The translations under genes were made by a program, and so were the position numbers. A stretch of 64,000 bases of DNA, from the NCBI GenBank assembly GCA_958496175.1, contig OY292274.1, forward strand, positions 28,683,482-28,747,481, written 5' to 3'. Each line of letters starts with the position of its first letter. The first letter of the stretch is position 1. The stretch is from Sisyra terminalis. Lineage: Eukaryota; Arthropoda; Insecta; Neuroptera; Sisyridae. The notes beneath the pieces are model-generated. The model was given only the letters and a program-made list of their open reading frames with translations. It ran no database searches and was not told where the DNA came from. Shown piece after piece: positions 1 to 10,395 of this stretch.

Positions 1-1200
1 ATATTTCATTTAAGATCCATACAAATATGTTTAAATAAAAATAACTAACTTTAAAACTAATACAAAAGGTTGTTACTTTGTACGCTTTTATGCATTAAAC
101 CGATTTTTTTAACTCTTTGATATTTTATTTGATAGTTTATACCCTATTTATAAATTTAAAATAAGCAAATAGCTTATAAAAGTCTATAATTCCTTCGGCT
201 ATGTTATTTTTATATGCAAAATCAACCAATCAAATTTAATTGACTTGTGTTCTCAACTATCTTTGAGAAATATGGTGCTTTTTATTCCATTAATATTATA
301 AAGATGTTTAACTTACATGGCAAAACCGGGCTCTTTTGATGAGGCATCATAGTGAGGGAAACAGTCTATATTCAGACGCAACGGCCCCTGGCTCTAACAA
401 TTTATTAAAATTTGTGAAATTTTTGTTTAATGAAAACATTTATTTATTGTGTTTACATATCTTCTAAATGCATATATGTTTAACACTTTTGAAATGGGAA
501 ATTTTGATTAAAGAAAAGATTTCCCTCGAGCAATATAAAAATGAAACAATCAAAACAGGAAATAAATATTCGCATGAGTTTAATGTTTTCTTTGTGTATT
601 TATTTTTGAAATCTAACATAAAAATGGTAGAAAAAAATTCAATGTTAACATTTATAATTTCTTTATATATAAGTGTCATTATATGTTTTTTCTTCACATC
701 ATTTGATTGTTTGAATAAAGAACCACACACTATTTTATAGTCGATTGTTGAAAATTCAAGAATGTAACAAATCGTACTTGTATAATTCAGAATATGAAAA
801 CTTAACATGAAAACACGTGGCATTCAAATACGTAAGCTAGTAATCTACATAACATTTACACTGTAGTCCGTTTAAAGTTTTGTAAAGTTTTGGAGTACAC
901 AATCTGAATTACTGACTTTATCGTTTATATTATTAAAAAATGAAAGAACAAGACATGCACTTTAGACATATTTTATTGTTTTATTTCCGAAAAGGCAAGA
1001 ACGCATCGCAAATATAAAACTTATGTGCTGCATATGGGAATGAAACCATGAATTAAAGCAATGTCAAAAATTGGTTTACTAGATTTTTTGCTAGTTATTA
1101 AATAGATGATAAAATTCAGATCTCTGCTTTTATTTTTTTAAATAAGAAGACAATTCAGGTTATTTAAGTTTTTTTTTAAATTTATTTATTTAATATTTTT
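1..1200. other. AT-rich DNA, no gene recognised
   Basis: I see no gene or repeat with a recognisable identity here. Two open frames of 90 to 119 codons overlap each other on opposite strands at 464-823. Both are rich in Ile, Phe, Leu and Lys as expected from AT-rich chance frames, and neither resembles a known domain. Confidence 0.5.
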
Positions 1201-1205
1201 ATTAT

Positions 1206-1254
1206 TCAATTAGCTACGTTTCGTTACTAATCGTAACTTCATCAGGCTTCTTGA
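1206..1254 (-). ncRNA. Hammerhead-type ribozyme motif, copy A
   Basis: Read on the - strand, the core CTGATGA lies at 1245-1239, one extra A follows, and then GTTAC pairs with GTAAC (1237-1233 with 1227-1223) as stem II around a 5-base loop. GAAA follows at 1222-1219, then C-G and the triplet GTA ending at 1215, a permitted NUH cleavage triplet. Stem I closes as AGC with GCT and, past a small internal loop, TCAA with TTGA. Helix III is only the palindrome ACGT, so a single molecule would fold poorly and a dimer would be favoured. It lies downstream, in its own orientation, of an LTR-like segment and a SINE head. Similar motifs at 54517 and 58496 make chance unlikely. Self-cleavage is inferred, not shown. 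Confidence 0.6.
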
Positions 1255-1328
1255 TTCACAAAAATAAAATATTTTTAATTTTTTTTTTAATTTTTATTTT
1301 CAAATTAAAAATATTTTATTTTTGTGAA
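1255..1328. repeat. Perfect 27-bp inverted repeat beside hammerhead A
   Basis: Bases 1255-1281 and 1302-1328 are exact reverse complements with a 20-base A/T spacer. The left arm starts directly after the outer stem I base of the hammerhead motif. Low complexity (mostly A and T) lowers its weight, but 27 uninterrupted pairs beginning and ending with TTCACA/TGTGAA is more than background. Confidence 0.7.
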
Positions 1329-1386
1329 ATGACAATAATCACTTTTAATTCAAATCACACTAAAAATCGCTTTGTAATCGCTTCGT

Positions 1387-1634
1387 TGTAACGGAAATTC
1401 ACAACTGAATTTCTATACAGAACTGTCAACTGACTTGACTGAGCGCCTTATATACCCGCAACTCAACATTCTAGAATATACTCCAATATTCGCCAACGTT
1501 CCACCACCTACTAGATGTTTCCAGAACAATCTATATGTACATTCGCATTGGTGGGAGATAGATAGATGTCACTCAGCAAATCGCGTGCTGGCATGGCACA
1601 AAGAGAGAGGCAGACATTGTCCCTTTCTGTTACA
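1387..1634 (-). mobile_element. Candidate solo LTR
   Basis: On the - strand this segment begins TGTAACA and ends CGTTACA, giving the TGTAAC/GTTACA termini typical of LTRs. It contains a TATATAAGG box (near 1450) followed about 25 bases later by TCAGTT, an arthropod initiator-like sequence. It is clearly less AT-rich than its surroundings. I could not find a matching 4-6 bp target duplication, and no primer-binding site or gag-pol is present, so it would be a solo LTR or fragment. It sits between a SINE head (upstream) and sequence like the SINE tail and hammerhead A (downstream). Confidence 0.45.
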
Positions 1635-1780
1635 ATACTATGGTCTTTAGCGACTCTAGCGTAAATAAAATCGATAATTGTGAAATATTGAAAATTTACT
1701 TGAATGAGGATCGAACTCAACAACAATCTGCTTTATAAAGGTTATTTAGAATACTTAAACCACTCGGCCACCAGTAGGCT
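1635..1780 (-). mobile_element. tRNA-derived SINE, copy 1
   Basis: On the - strand a tRNA-like head starts at about 1780. The A box TGGCCGAGTGG is at 1770-1760 and the B box GAGTTCGATCC at 1718-1708, correctly ordered for an internal RNA polymerase III promoter. The body after the B box aligns with the copy at 4250, for example CTAGAGTCGCTAAAGACC here against CTAGAGTTACTAATGACC there. The tRNA of origin looks like a serine or leucine type by its GGCCGAGTGG D-arm, but no anticodon arm is intact. Confidence 0.7.
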
Positions 1781-3212
1781 TTAATTTTTTATATTTATTT
1801 TTTTTGTTTCTTAATTGCAATATTGGAAATCAAGCGAACTGGCATTCAATTTCTATTTTATATCTTTAAAACTTTAGAAATTAATAAGAGAATATGCTTT
1901 GACAATAACTAGAGATTGTTTGCAAGATGCTTTGGTTTCAATGGACCTATACGACGATAAATTTTGAAACCAAAATCTTATTTAAAAGCTGAAAAAAAAA
2001 ATATATAAAAATTTAAATTTGTCAAAATACACAATAAAAAGCAGAATATACCTATAATGAAGATAAATTCTGCAAACGGGACGTATGTCGTTGTATTTGG
2101 AGCTACCTTTAATATCCAATTTCATTTCTGGGCACCAAATATGTGAAATCATCAATGTAGTTTAAGAAAAATCGGGCAGAAGAAAGGTTCGTATGGTGGT
2201 GCTTTTTGGCAAATACTTTCGAATCTTCAATGGATTACTTGATGTTCCATACATGATCCTTACTCGGTGATTTAAACTACGTGCCCTTTCCGCCAGCTTG
2301 TGCTGCTTTTTTCATTTCCTTTAATCTTACAGTCTCTGAGGAGTTTCGGAAGTCTTATCTCACTCTAACCAGATCTTCGCATACCAAAGCTTCCGTGATT
2401 ATCATTTTCCCAAATATACATAGCCATATTCTCGATTGGAATTGGGCGGTTTCTCTGATGTAAATAAAAATTTTCACCAATTAAGTTTTTCCGCAAAATT
2501 TTAAGAGCTTTCCGCGCGAAAGGCTTTAATTTAAGGGCATAATTTAATAGAATTTAATAATATGCATTATTCATTGTATTTATTCAATATTTTATTTAAA
2601 GATTCCAAACTTTTTATTTTCGAAAGTCTTTAAATACTTTTCAGTAGATAATTTATTCAGAAGGGTTTAACTTTTGAAAATTCATTCTGGAGAACATAAT
2701 TTCTGAAAAGATGAATCACACTTAGACGAAAATAATTTGTTATATTTATGAGTATTTCAAATATGTCACAAGTGTCATATTTCAATTTCTTTAAAATTAA
2801 GTTTTCCATAAAGCAAATAGAATTTGTTACAAAGGATAACACTAAAAAATATGTCCTTCTTTTTACATTTCCGGTTTTTACATTTTTGTTTGTTATTTTT
2901 TTTAAACTAGGTCAAACTGTGTGAATAATATTAGGAAAGTTTTATTGTTTTAACAGTGTTGGGCTATATTGAACGTACCGTGATATATTTCCCAAAGATT
3001 TTCAATAGTGTTTTGTCAAAAAAACAACACTCTTAGACCGATTAGAGAAATTAAATTTGTACAAAAAGTTGACTTTGAGTACGATTAACCAAAACATTAA
3101 TGATCCATTAATAATGAATTAATTATTGAACAATTATTTTGGTCGTATGAACCAATTTCCTTATTTCTTTATTTAATACAATGCGTTTTAATAGTTTTTG
3201 GTTGCTACCGTC
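1781..3212. other. Non-coding stretch with one GC-richer island
   Basis: Mostly A/T-rich sequence without genes. About 2160-2465 is less AT-rich and codon-like on the - strand in short pieces, but frames change and stop codons intervene, so it is at best a decayed coding fragment whose family I do not recognise. A 60-codon frame on the + strand at 2281-2463 lacks an ATG start and is not convincing. Confidence 0.4.
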
Positions 3213-3224
3213 TGGTAATCATTT

Positions 3225-3275
3225 TTATTACCTGACGATGACAGCTAAAGACCGTCAAAACACTTCATGTTTAAT
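3225..3275 (+). ncRNA. Decayed hammerhead-type motif, copy B
   Basis: This copy aligns with the intact one at 54517: both have TTATTAC, then CTGACGA (CTGATGA there), an extra T, and a GACAG-like start of stem II. Here TGAC pairs with GTCA (3239-3242 with 3254-3257). The GAAAC core is AAAAC and the cleavage triplet GTC has become an ACT/TTC-like sequence, both consistent with CpG loss and drift. The downstream half of stem I no longer pairs. It should be inactive. Shared flanking similarity (AGAAATTGA after the motif) shows that it is a relic of the same repeat family. Confidence 0.45.
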
Positions 3276-4249
3276 ATAGAAATTGAACCCTGTAACATAT
3301 ACAATTATTCTTTAATTCATTAATTATGACTCGAAAATAATGTATTACTTATTTATCAATGCACCAAAATAATTTTAGTTGAAAATTAGATAACTGGACA
3401 AAAATGTATACGTTGTACGTGGCTTTTTATAAAAACATACACAGTGCGTAGTAGCATACATAGTGTACAAGCATACATTTGTGTCACATAGAAATCCCTG
3501 GTATGCAGTAAAAAAATACATACAATTTATTCAAATTGTTTAATTTATTATTTTTCATTTGAGGCAGAACTAGTACGGTAACAATTTTCTAATATAAGCT
3601 TGAATTTTTGTTTAATAATAATAATAAAATTAATTCCGCTACCCTATATTAAAATTTTATATCTTACCAATAATTGTAAATAATTTGAACAGTTAATAGT
3701 ATATTATAAAAATAACTTATTTAAAACTAAGCCAAACTTCTGAAAAACGCTTTAAACGTGCTATACTTGTAAATTCAACTCCAACGTTTCTATAATATCA
3801 TTATACTTTACAGTGCATTAAATAATATCATTTCTTCCATGAAATGAAATTTAATGTCTTATCATTTATTTTACTGAGACTTTTGGTGCTATTTTAAAGT
3901 ATTTAATCTGATATTACGTAATATTAGAACAATTATCTATTGATATTTTCTTTAAGATACATTTTTCTTTTAAAACTAAACTTCACTTGGCTTTGATTTC
4001 AATTTAAAGATTGTCGCAGAATCCGTTATTATTCGGCCCCAACAATTTCATTCGAAAATTGCCGTATTTGTTGGCTTGATTGTAAATTGATAACTATTGC
4101 CAAATTTTATCTCTAGAATACTGCAGATGAATCAAAGAAATTTTGCTTCTATAAAATTTAATAAGGAACGAAACGAAAAAAAAGATCAAGAGAACGGAGA
4201 TTCTTTAATGTAGAACATATTTTATTTACCAACCAAAATTTTTATAATG

Positions 4250-4470
4250 ACTACTGGTGGCCGAGTGGTCAAGGTGGCCGCTCCAAAACAGGTAGATGTT
4301 GGGTTCGAATCTCGTATCGAGCAAATTTTTGATATTTCTCGATTTATGATTTTTTACTTATCCTAGAGTTACTAATGACCTTGATAGTAATAAAGCGACG
4401 AAAAATAGCGATAGTAAAAATTATAACCTAAAGCGACGATAAATTGCAATAGTTAAAAATTATAACCAAT
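4250..4470 (+). mobile_element. tRNA-derived SINE, copy 2
   Basis: This is the best SINE copy. The A box TGGCCGAGTGG is at 4258-4268 and the B box GGTTCGAATCT at 4302-4312. A unique body follows (4321-4392), then two tandem units of about 38 bases at 4393-4430 and 4431-4468 that start AAAGCGACGA and end TTATAACC. The tail is not poly(A). The body is shared with copies at 1635 (-), 34091 (+) and, more weakly, 46178 (+). As in other tRNA SINEs it codes for nothing and would depend on a partner LINE. Confidence 0.8.
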
Positions 4471-5818
4471 GTGAAAATAAATGTCAACTTAATTAAAAGT
4501 TTCGAGTTTTTGTGGAGTTTATTAACGAATAAATTATAATTTACATTTTTCTCAAAATATTATGTCTATAGAATATATTGTCTTTTGCAAAGTTTAAGGC
4601 AATTATCACGGAATAATGGTTTTAAACAGCAAAACTTACAAAGACTTTTTGAATGAGAAAAATGAGATTATAAAGTATGAAAATAATATTGCAATTGTAA
4701 AAAAAGGGAATCAGTATCTAAACTGAACAATAAGAGAGGGAGAGAGAAATTCAAAAGGTAATGGCAGACTGTCAAGAATCTTCGTTATTTTCCTGTTTTC
4801 CCTTTTCAAATAAAATAACAACCTTAACAAGAAACCTTTTGTTGAACTAACCTAAATAATGATTTTCTCTCATTTTCACCTATCCTTTAAATATTTATTT
4901 TTCGCATCTCCAACTTCCGTGTTTTTAGATAGTTATCAACTGAAATACTTCTTAGCTTTATGTCGTTTATGAAAACTGTGATATTGATTTTAAGATAATT
5001 TTTAATTAAATTGAAAATGCTACAAAGATTGTACTAAAGCTAATATTGACATTTAATTGTTTAATATTTGTGTTTTTGCTGAAATATATTTCAACGTTAC
5101 TGTTGTTTTAACAAATTAGTTAGTTACACTAGAGGACCCGGTGGACTTCGTACCACCTAAAATTGATTTGCGAAAATTAATTCATCGATATCGATAATAT
5201 AGCCTTAAAAATTGTAATAATACTGAGCGATCTTTAATACTCTTTCCTGGGAAGATTTTTGAGAAAGAACTTGGAAACATGGCTAATTAACATTTTAATA
5301 AAAGACTCGTAAAAAATCGGTTTTTTGCGCCACCCTACTAAACACACTGCGTGCTCAAAATATAAATTATGAACTAAAGTGAAGAAAAACGTTTCACTCA
5401 AATTATTAACTAATTTCGATACCCAAATTTTTAAAAGGTAATGCAAAAAAATAAATCAAAGATTTAAAATACGTGATTTAGAGAAGAGAAGATTAATGGC
5501 TTTAAATGTTACGTTTCTTTGTATCACTTTTCGCTATCTTGATATTAAAAAAGAAATTAAATATCTTATTTAGAAAAAACTTTTTAAAGGTATTTTTTTT
5601 TTTTTTGGTAATCTTCCTAAAGTTAAAGAAAAATTTTCTTTGTGCATAGTTTATTTGGAATTGTAATCAACATTAATCGTTTTAAGCACATTAAATTGAA
5701 ATAAATGCATATGTACTATAATTAGAATTCAACAAATAATAATGTATTAAAAATACATAAAAATTATACTATTGAAATATAGTGCAGAACAAATTTTTTC
5801 AGGTTACTATTTTTTTAT
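4471..5818. other. Non-coding DNA, nothing recognised
   Basis: AT-rich sequence up to the target-site copy of the P-like transposon. One 70-codon frame at 5234-5446 (-) has no recognisable feature. Confidence 0.5.
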
Positions 5819-6444
5819 ATTGATAACAGGGAGTTTGCACTCAATGCGAAAACGTGGTCAAAAGTAAGGGCCATGGCCGGAGTTTCTAGTATATTTTTAG
5901 TGACTATTTTTTCTAGAACGTATGAAAAACGTATGATACGGTTTGGTACAAGGAAATAATTTTGGTATGCAATTCTGTAGTAATGGTTTGAGTCATTGCT
6001 AATTTTAAATAATGAAACTTGGATAACATGAATTAATATAATTTTATTTTAATTAAGTATCTGAAATAGGAAATTATGAACGGGATCAAAAAAAAAAATT
6101 GTAATAAAGTAATATATTTAATTTGAATAATCTAAAATCAGTACAACATGTATAATTGTATCATAGTTTTAAAAATATAACAATATAAAATGATTATATA
6201 TATATACAAAATTAATAGAAATTAAACATTTAACATACGCAAATCATAAAATATAACTTATTAAACTATATACAAAGTAAAAATTAAATAATAAATATTA
6301 CCTTAATCAATAGTTATAAATCTATACTTTGAATCTAACTATATATTAATAATATATATTTATAATATATATAATATATATTAATAATATATATTTATAA
6401 CTATATATTAACTATAACTATATATTATACAATGCAGTTATATG

Positions 6445-7460
6445 ACTCTACTTGGCAGTTTTATCGTTTAAGCAAAAATCTCTCTCCAACATATTATTTC
6501 GAATACCTTTCAATAAATGAGGAGGATCGAAAATGTGGAGAATCTCTTTCCCATTAATTAAGTACGATTCCCCAACCTCCTCATTATTGGCTAACCTATT
6601 TTGATTTGAAAATGTAGTTAATGCTCGTATGGCTGCCGAATTGTTTTGTGCTTGGTCACATATTGTCGCTCGTACGTAAAAGCCTGCATTTTGCAAGGCA
6701 AGATTGACTTCTACAATGCATTGTTGTAAGATGTTCGCTCCGGTCACACTATCAATGAAATAAAATGCGACCGGTTACTTGTAATTATGGAAAATGCCGC
6801 GTATCATAAAGCACAAAACATGATCAGCGTAGTTTTTAAATCTGCAGGAACCAATATCTTCAAAACCGAAGATATGATCCTCCTTACTATTGTAGTGAAC
6901 ACCTACACCTAAACTCATCTCATCAAACAGAAGCACACAATTTTTTATCTTCTCATCATTAGCATCATTTAAAATTAGAGTTAAATTTTGAAAAATAGCA
7001 TGATTAATTCCAGGTTGAAGATCCACAATCGGCATCTGACGCTGAATGGTGGCTAATGAGGGCATTTCTATTTCATTCGATAAAAAATTGTATGCTTTAC
7101 TGGGCATTATGCTGGCAAATCTCATGGATAGTTTTTTAAAATTATTCGAATACCGGCAACCCTTCCTCGACAATTGATTCTTTCTGTTCTTTTGAAATTT
7201 GTTCTTAACAATTTCCTTTAGCAAATCCGAGCAATGTGCCCTCCCAACGACAGTGTCAAAACTGTTTTCCCTCTCCTTATCTAATTGCCGTTTCAATTTT
7301 CTAATTTTTCGGCGCAATGCGTGTACAACTTCCTTCTGGTCTTCATCATTAATTATGGGTACTGTTTGAGACTGGGTGTCGCGGTCGGTTTGTAATTCTT
7401 GAAGATTTTGTATTTCATCGACCTCCTCAATTTCTGGTTGGGACGGTTGACTCAGGTTGA
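6445..7460 (-). pseudogene. P-element/THAP9-type transposase, catalytic exon
   Basis: This exon codes for the coiled-coil and RNase H-like part of a P-type transposase, which cuts and rejoins the transposon ends. An acceptor AG at 7462-7461 opens the frame, giving an acidic Gln/Glu-rich linker, then a basic Arg/Lys coil, then the catalytic region. Visible motifs are LLFDEMSLG (first acidic residue), ATICDQAQNN (second) and FDPPHLLKGIRNN, a P-family hallmark. An in-frame TAA at 6780-6778 breaks it between GIFHNYK and PVAFYF; family members carry a Gln or Lys there. After DKTAK at 6448 the frame ends in AT-rich repeats, so the C-terminal part with the last catalytic acid is missing. It cannot encode an active transposase. 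Confidence 0.85.
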
Positions 7461-7849
7461 CTTATGTAGTAATTAAGATCTGAAATTTCAATCTAATGTT
7501 AGGTTTGAAATACTTTTATTTAACTAATAATAAACATCCACTTTCTTGACATAATCTTAATAAAACATTATAATATACTATGTTAAACATAATATGAAAA
7601 ACTATATTTTAACTATATTTATTATGTTAAACTATAGTTTTTGAAAAACTGAAATTTTTTTGTTGACTGCATTTTTTTCCTTAGAAATTTAATTGTGCTT
7701 TAAACAGGATCTATACTCCAATTACATTTAAAAGTATGCAAAAATTTTCGGCATTAATTATTGCCAGTAAAGAACTGTTGAATTTCCTATTTCCCGGAAC
7801 AAAAAAAAAAATTAATACAAAGAAACTTCTTCAAATAGAAATGTGTTAA

Positions 7850-8175
7850 CTGGGTATAGTTAGAAGATTTAAAAGTTCTAACAATGGGATTACAGTAAGA
7901 CGAAAGACATTCCAGAACATTCTTCGGAAGCTTCTAATTTGGGATAAAAAAATATGGAAAATTATAAATCGTTCGATTATTCGAGTTCAATCTATCGACT
8001 TCCACAAGGGGTTATCAGTTACGTTACAGTTTGAAATAAATTGCGGCAACCGTTAAAAGGAATTGTTATAAAATAATCAAATAAGTCGTGTGTAATACAA
8101 TATATGGTGTTATTTTTATATGTATTGAAACACAAAACGAACCCGTCAAATAGATTAAATTATAATAATTATATT
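7850..8175 (-). repeat. LTR-like repeat, reverse copy
   Basis: On the - strand this holds GACGGGTTCGTTTTGTGTT, then TTTTAACGGTTGCCGCAAT and AACCCCTTGTGG in order. The copy at 8383 (+) shares the TTTAACGGTTG block and the copy at 13439 (+) shares the GACGGGTT and AACCCCTT blocks. It has no clear TG start. Confidence 0.5.
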
Positions 8176-8382
8176 AAATTAAAATATTTATAATCATGAG
8201 ATTTACAAGTTTCAGTATTATGCATAAAAGAGCCCCAATATAAAATAATTAAGTAACATTCAGTAAAATAGCGATACATTTAAATGTTATAATATTTGTA
8301 TATATATAATATTTGTTTATAATATGTTATTATCTTTTAAATTTGCAATTTTCCTCAATATCCTTTTTTACTTAAAATATAT

Positions 8383-8530
8383 TGTTACGTTTTTACGATA
8401 GGCTCGTTTAGGTTTGTTTCAAGACATAACACTATTTATTTTATTACAAACATATTAATTTATTTTATAACATTTATTTTAACGGTTGTTGCGATTTATT
8501 TCGAACTATTACTTATTTTAATTTAATAAT
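8383..8530 (+). repeat. LTR-like repeat starting TGTTACGTTTTTA
   Basis: It starts TGTTACGTTTTTA like the copy at 13439, and holds GGCTCGTTTAGGTTTGTTTC then TTTTAACGGTTGTTGCGAT. Together with the reverse copy at 7850-8175 it forms a head-to-head pair about 210 bp apart. It probably derives from a Gypsy-type LTR, but no internal region remains. Confidence 0.5.
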
Positions 8531-8601
8531 TAACTAAATAATAAACTCATAAGTTTTTTAAATAGAACCCAACTAAATTGAAACTTTTTATTTACATTTT
8601 A

Positions 8602-8705
8602 ACTATAGTAATAACGAATTTTTTCCCCCGATAATTTGATCAAAAAAATAAGACACACCCACCTTTGGCCCCATTGCCGTTAATATATTTTTTTATAAAT
8701 TTTAT
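8602..8705 (-). repeat. Inverted copy of the 310-bp repeat end
   Basis: The reverse complement contains CAATGGGGCCAAAGGTGGG, TGTGTCTTATTTTTTTGATC and a diverged GTAATTACCATAG-like end. These match the first third of both tandem copies at 8827 and 9137, so the cluster has an inverted as well as a direct arrangement. Confidence 0.7.
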
Positions 8706-8826
8706 ATTTTACTATTTTTATAAATGAAACTTTTTTTAAATTTCTTTTGCACAAGTCCTAGGACCCCTTATGACTTTATATGACCCTTTGATCGTTTGAC
8801 CTTTTGGTACCTTCGATCAAAAGTCT

Positions 8827-9449
8827 TTTGGCCCTAATTAATAAAGAAAAATATTATTTAAGAACAATATTAAATTTATATACAAACTCAATGGGGCCAA
8901 AGCTGGGCGTGTCTTATATTTTTGATCAATTTACCGAGTAAAAATTCGGTAATTACCATAGTAATTCATATGAATTTTAAATAAATAAATATTTAAGCAA
9001 AAGTATATTTCTAATAAAATTTGATATAAAAGTAAAAACTTAGTTGTTAGTAAAATATGATATTTTGAATAATTGTTGATGCATCATCTATTTCTTTCAA
9101 ATAATAATATCCCTGTTAAAAAAACATTTTAACGTCATTTGGCTCCAATATAATAAAAAAAAAAAAAATATTTAAGAACAATATTAAATTCATATACAAA
9201 CTCAATGGGGCCAAAGGTGGGAGTGTCTTATTTTTTTGATCAACTTACCGAGTAAAAATTCGGTAATTACCATAGTATCTCATATGAATTTTAAATAAAT
9301 AAATGCTTAAGCAAAATTATATTTCTAATAAAATTTAATATAAAAGTTAAAACTTAGTTGTTTGTAAAATATGATATTTTGAATAATTGTTGATGCATCA
9401 ATCTATTTCTTTCATATAATAATATCTCTGTTAAAAAACATTTTAAATG
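8827..9449 (+). repeat. Tandem duplication of a 310-bp unit
   Basis: Unit 1 (8827-9136) and unit 2 (9137-9449) share nearly all landmarks in order: TTTGGC(C/T)CC, AAGAACAATATTAAATT, CAATGGGGCCAAAG, GTGTCTTAT, GAGTAAAAATTCGGTAATTA, TTGATGCATCA and CTGTTAAAAAA. Differences are scattered substitutions and short indels, so the duplication is not very recent. Function unknown; no frame is conserved. Confidence 0.8.
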
Positions 9450-10159
9450 TCCAAAAAACCCATTAGAAGTGGTTAAAATTATTAAACGCATTTTAAATGT
9501 AATGATTTCAAAATGCCTCTAAATACCATTTTTAACAGGGATAAGAATAAAATAATATGCTATCATTGCTATATTGAACCATTAAACGAAACTTAACTTG
9601 AGTTTCCCGGTTAACATTGTATTAAATTAAAAGAAGAATCGTAATTTTTATATGAAATAAAGTAATATTAATTTCATTGAATTTTTATGTAAATCTCTAA
9701 TTTTCACGATTGTAAATTGTATACAAATTCATAATAATTATAACAAGTGGAATACATTCATGATTAAATGCGGCATTTCAGCTTCAATCAAAATAGTTTT
9801 TTATTTCTTTATTACTGTACGTTTTGATTAAAAGGAGGTTGTAGTTGGAGGTATATAAAATAAATATAATCCATGTCGAATTATAATACCGATAGTTCAG
9901 TAACGGTGACATTCAGTGAGATGTTTAAAACTTAAGTTAATATTTGCAACGATTTTGCGTTATTTTAATTTTTAGTTTAATATATTTCGTTGAGAACTTG
10001 TCGAGAATGTACTTTTCGTAATACCGTAATCATTTTTCTTGTATTAATCTTTTTTTTAATGTTCTTTAACACAATGAAAGGAAAATAAATTTTGCAGTCG
10101 TATTGTTGTAATAAACTTTAAGAGGATGTTTGTAATAAATTAAGATTTTTGTTACTTAC

Positions 10160-10395
10160 CGGGTAAATTAATAGTTGGAAAATCATTATACGCAAGCCTA
10201 TTTCCGTTACTGTTTATAGGGCGAGCAAAGTGGTTGGAGCAAATTCGGAATTCATGATAGTTCATATCATTAATTTTTGAATTCCGAATGGCTCCAATCC
10301 ACTTTTGCCGCGTATAAACACTATTACCCAATTCTTGAAATGGCAGACGATGTAGAATCACTTTTGCACCACATATGCCAATGCAGCATTTTCAT
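10160..10395 (-). pseudogene. THAP zinc-finger exon of the P-like transposase
   Basis: THAP domains bind the transposon ends through a C2CH zinc site. Reading on the - strand gives CCIGICGAK (first Cys pair), then LHRLPF, the conserved W of QKWIGAI, RICSNHF (Cys and His of C-x2-H) and a Pro-rich end near INLP. The presumed start codon (ATG at about 10395) is out of frame with the Cys pair by one base in an A-run (ATGAAAATGCTGC), so a single-base insertion seems to have disconnected it. The exon ends at a consensus donor at 10160/10159. Position at the N-terminus of a P-type transposase fits the known order. Confidence 0.8.

Larger units (their letters stand above)
7461..10159 (-). other. Transposase intron filled with younger repeats
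   Basis: The THAP exon ends at a strong donor (G|GTAAGT, donor at 10159-10154) and the catalytic exon starts after TAAG at 7461. Both borders are phase 1, so the joined frame is continuous. At 2.7 kb this is long for a P-type intron; it holds LTR-like pieces and a 310-bp tandem duplication. Confidence 0.6.

Noticed and set aside
464..823. Overlapping 119- and 90-codon frames on opposite strands
   Set aside because: AT-driven chance frames; residues are mostly Ile, Phe, Leu, Lys and no domain or splice context is present.
1435..1726. 71-codon frames on both strands
   Set aside because: They lie within the LTR-like block and SINE and are shadows of less AT-rich repeat sequence.
4250..4330. 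A functional tRNA-Ser or tRNA-Leu gene
   Set aside because: A and B boxes fit, but acceptor and anticodon arms do not pair and the sequence repeats as a SINE.
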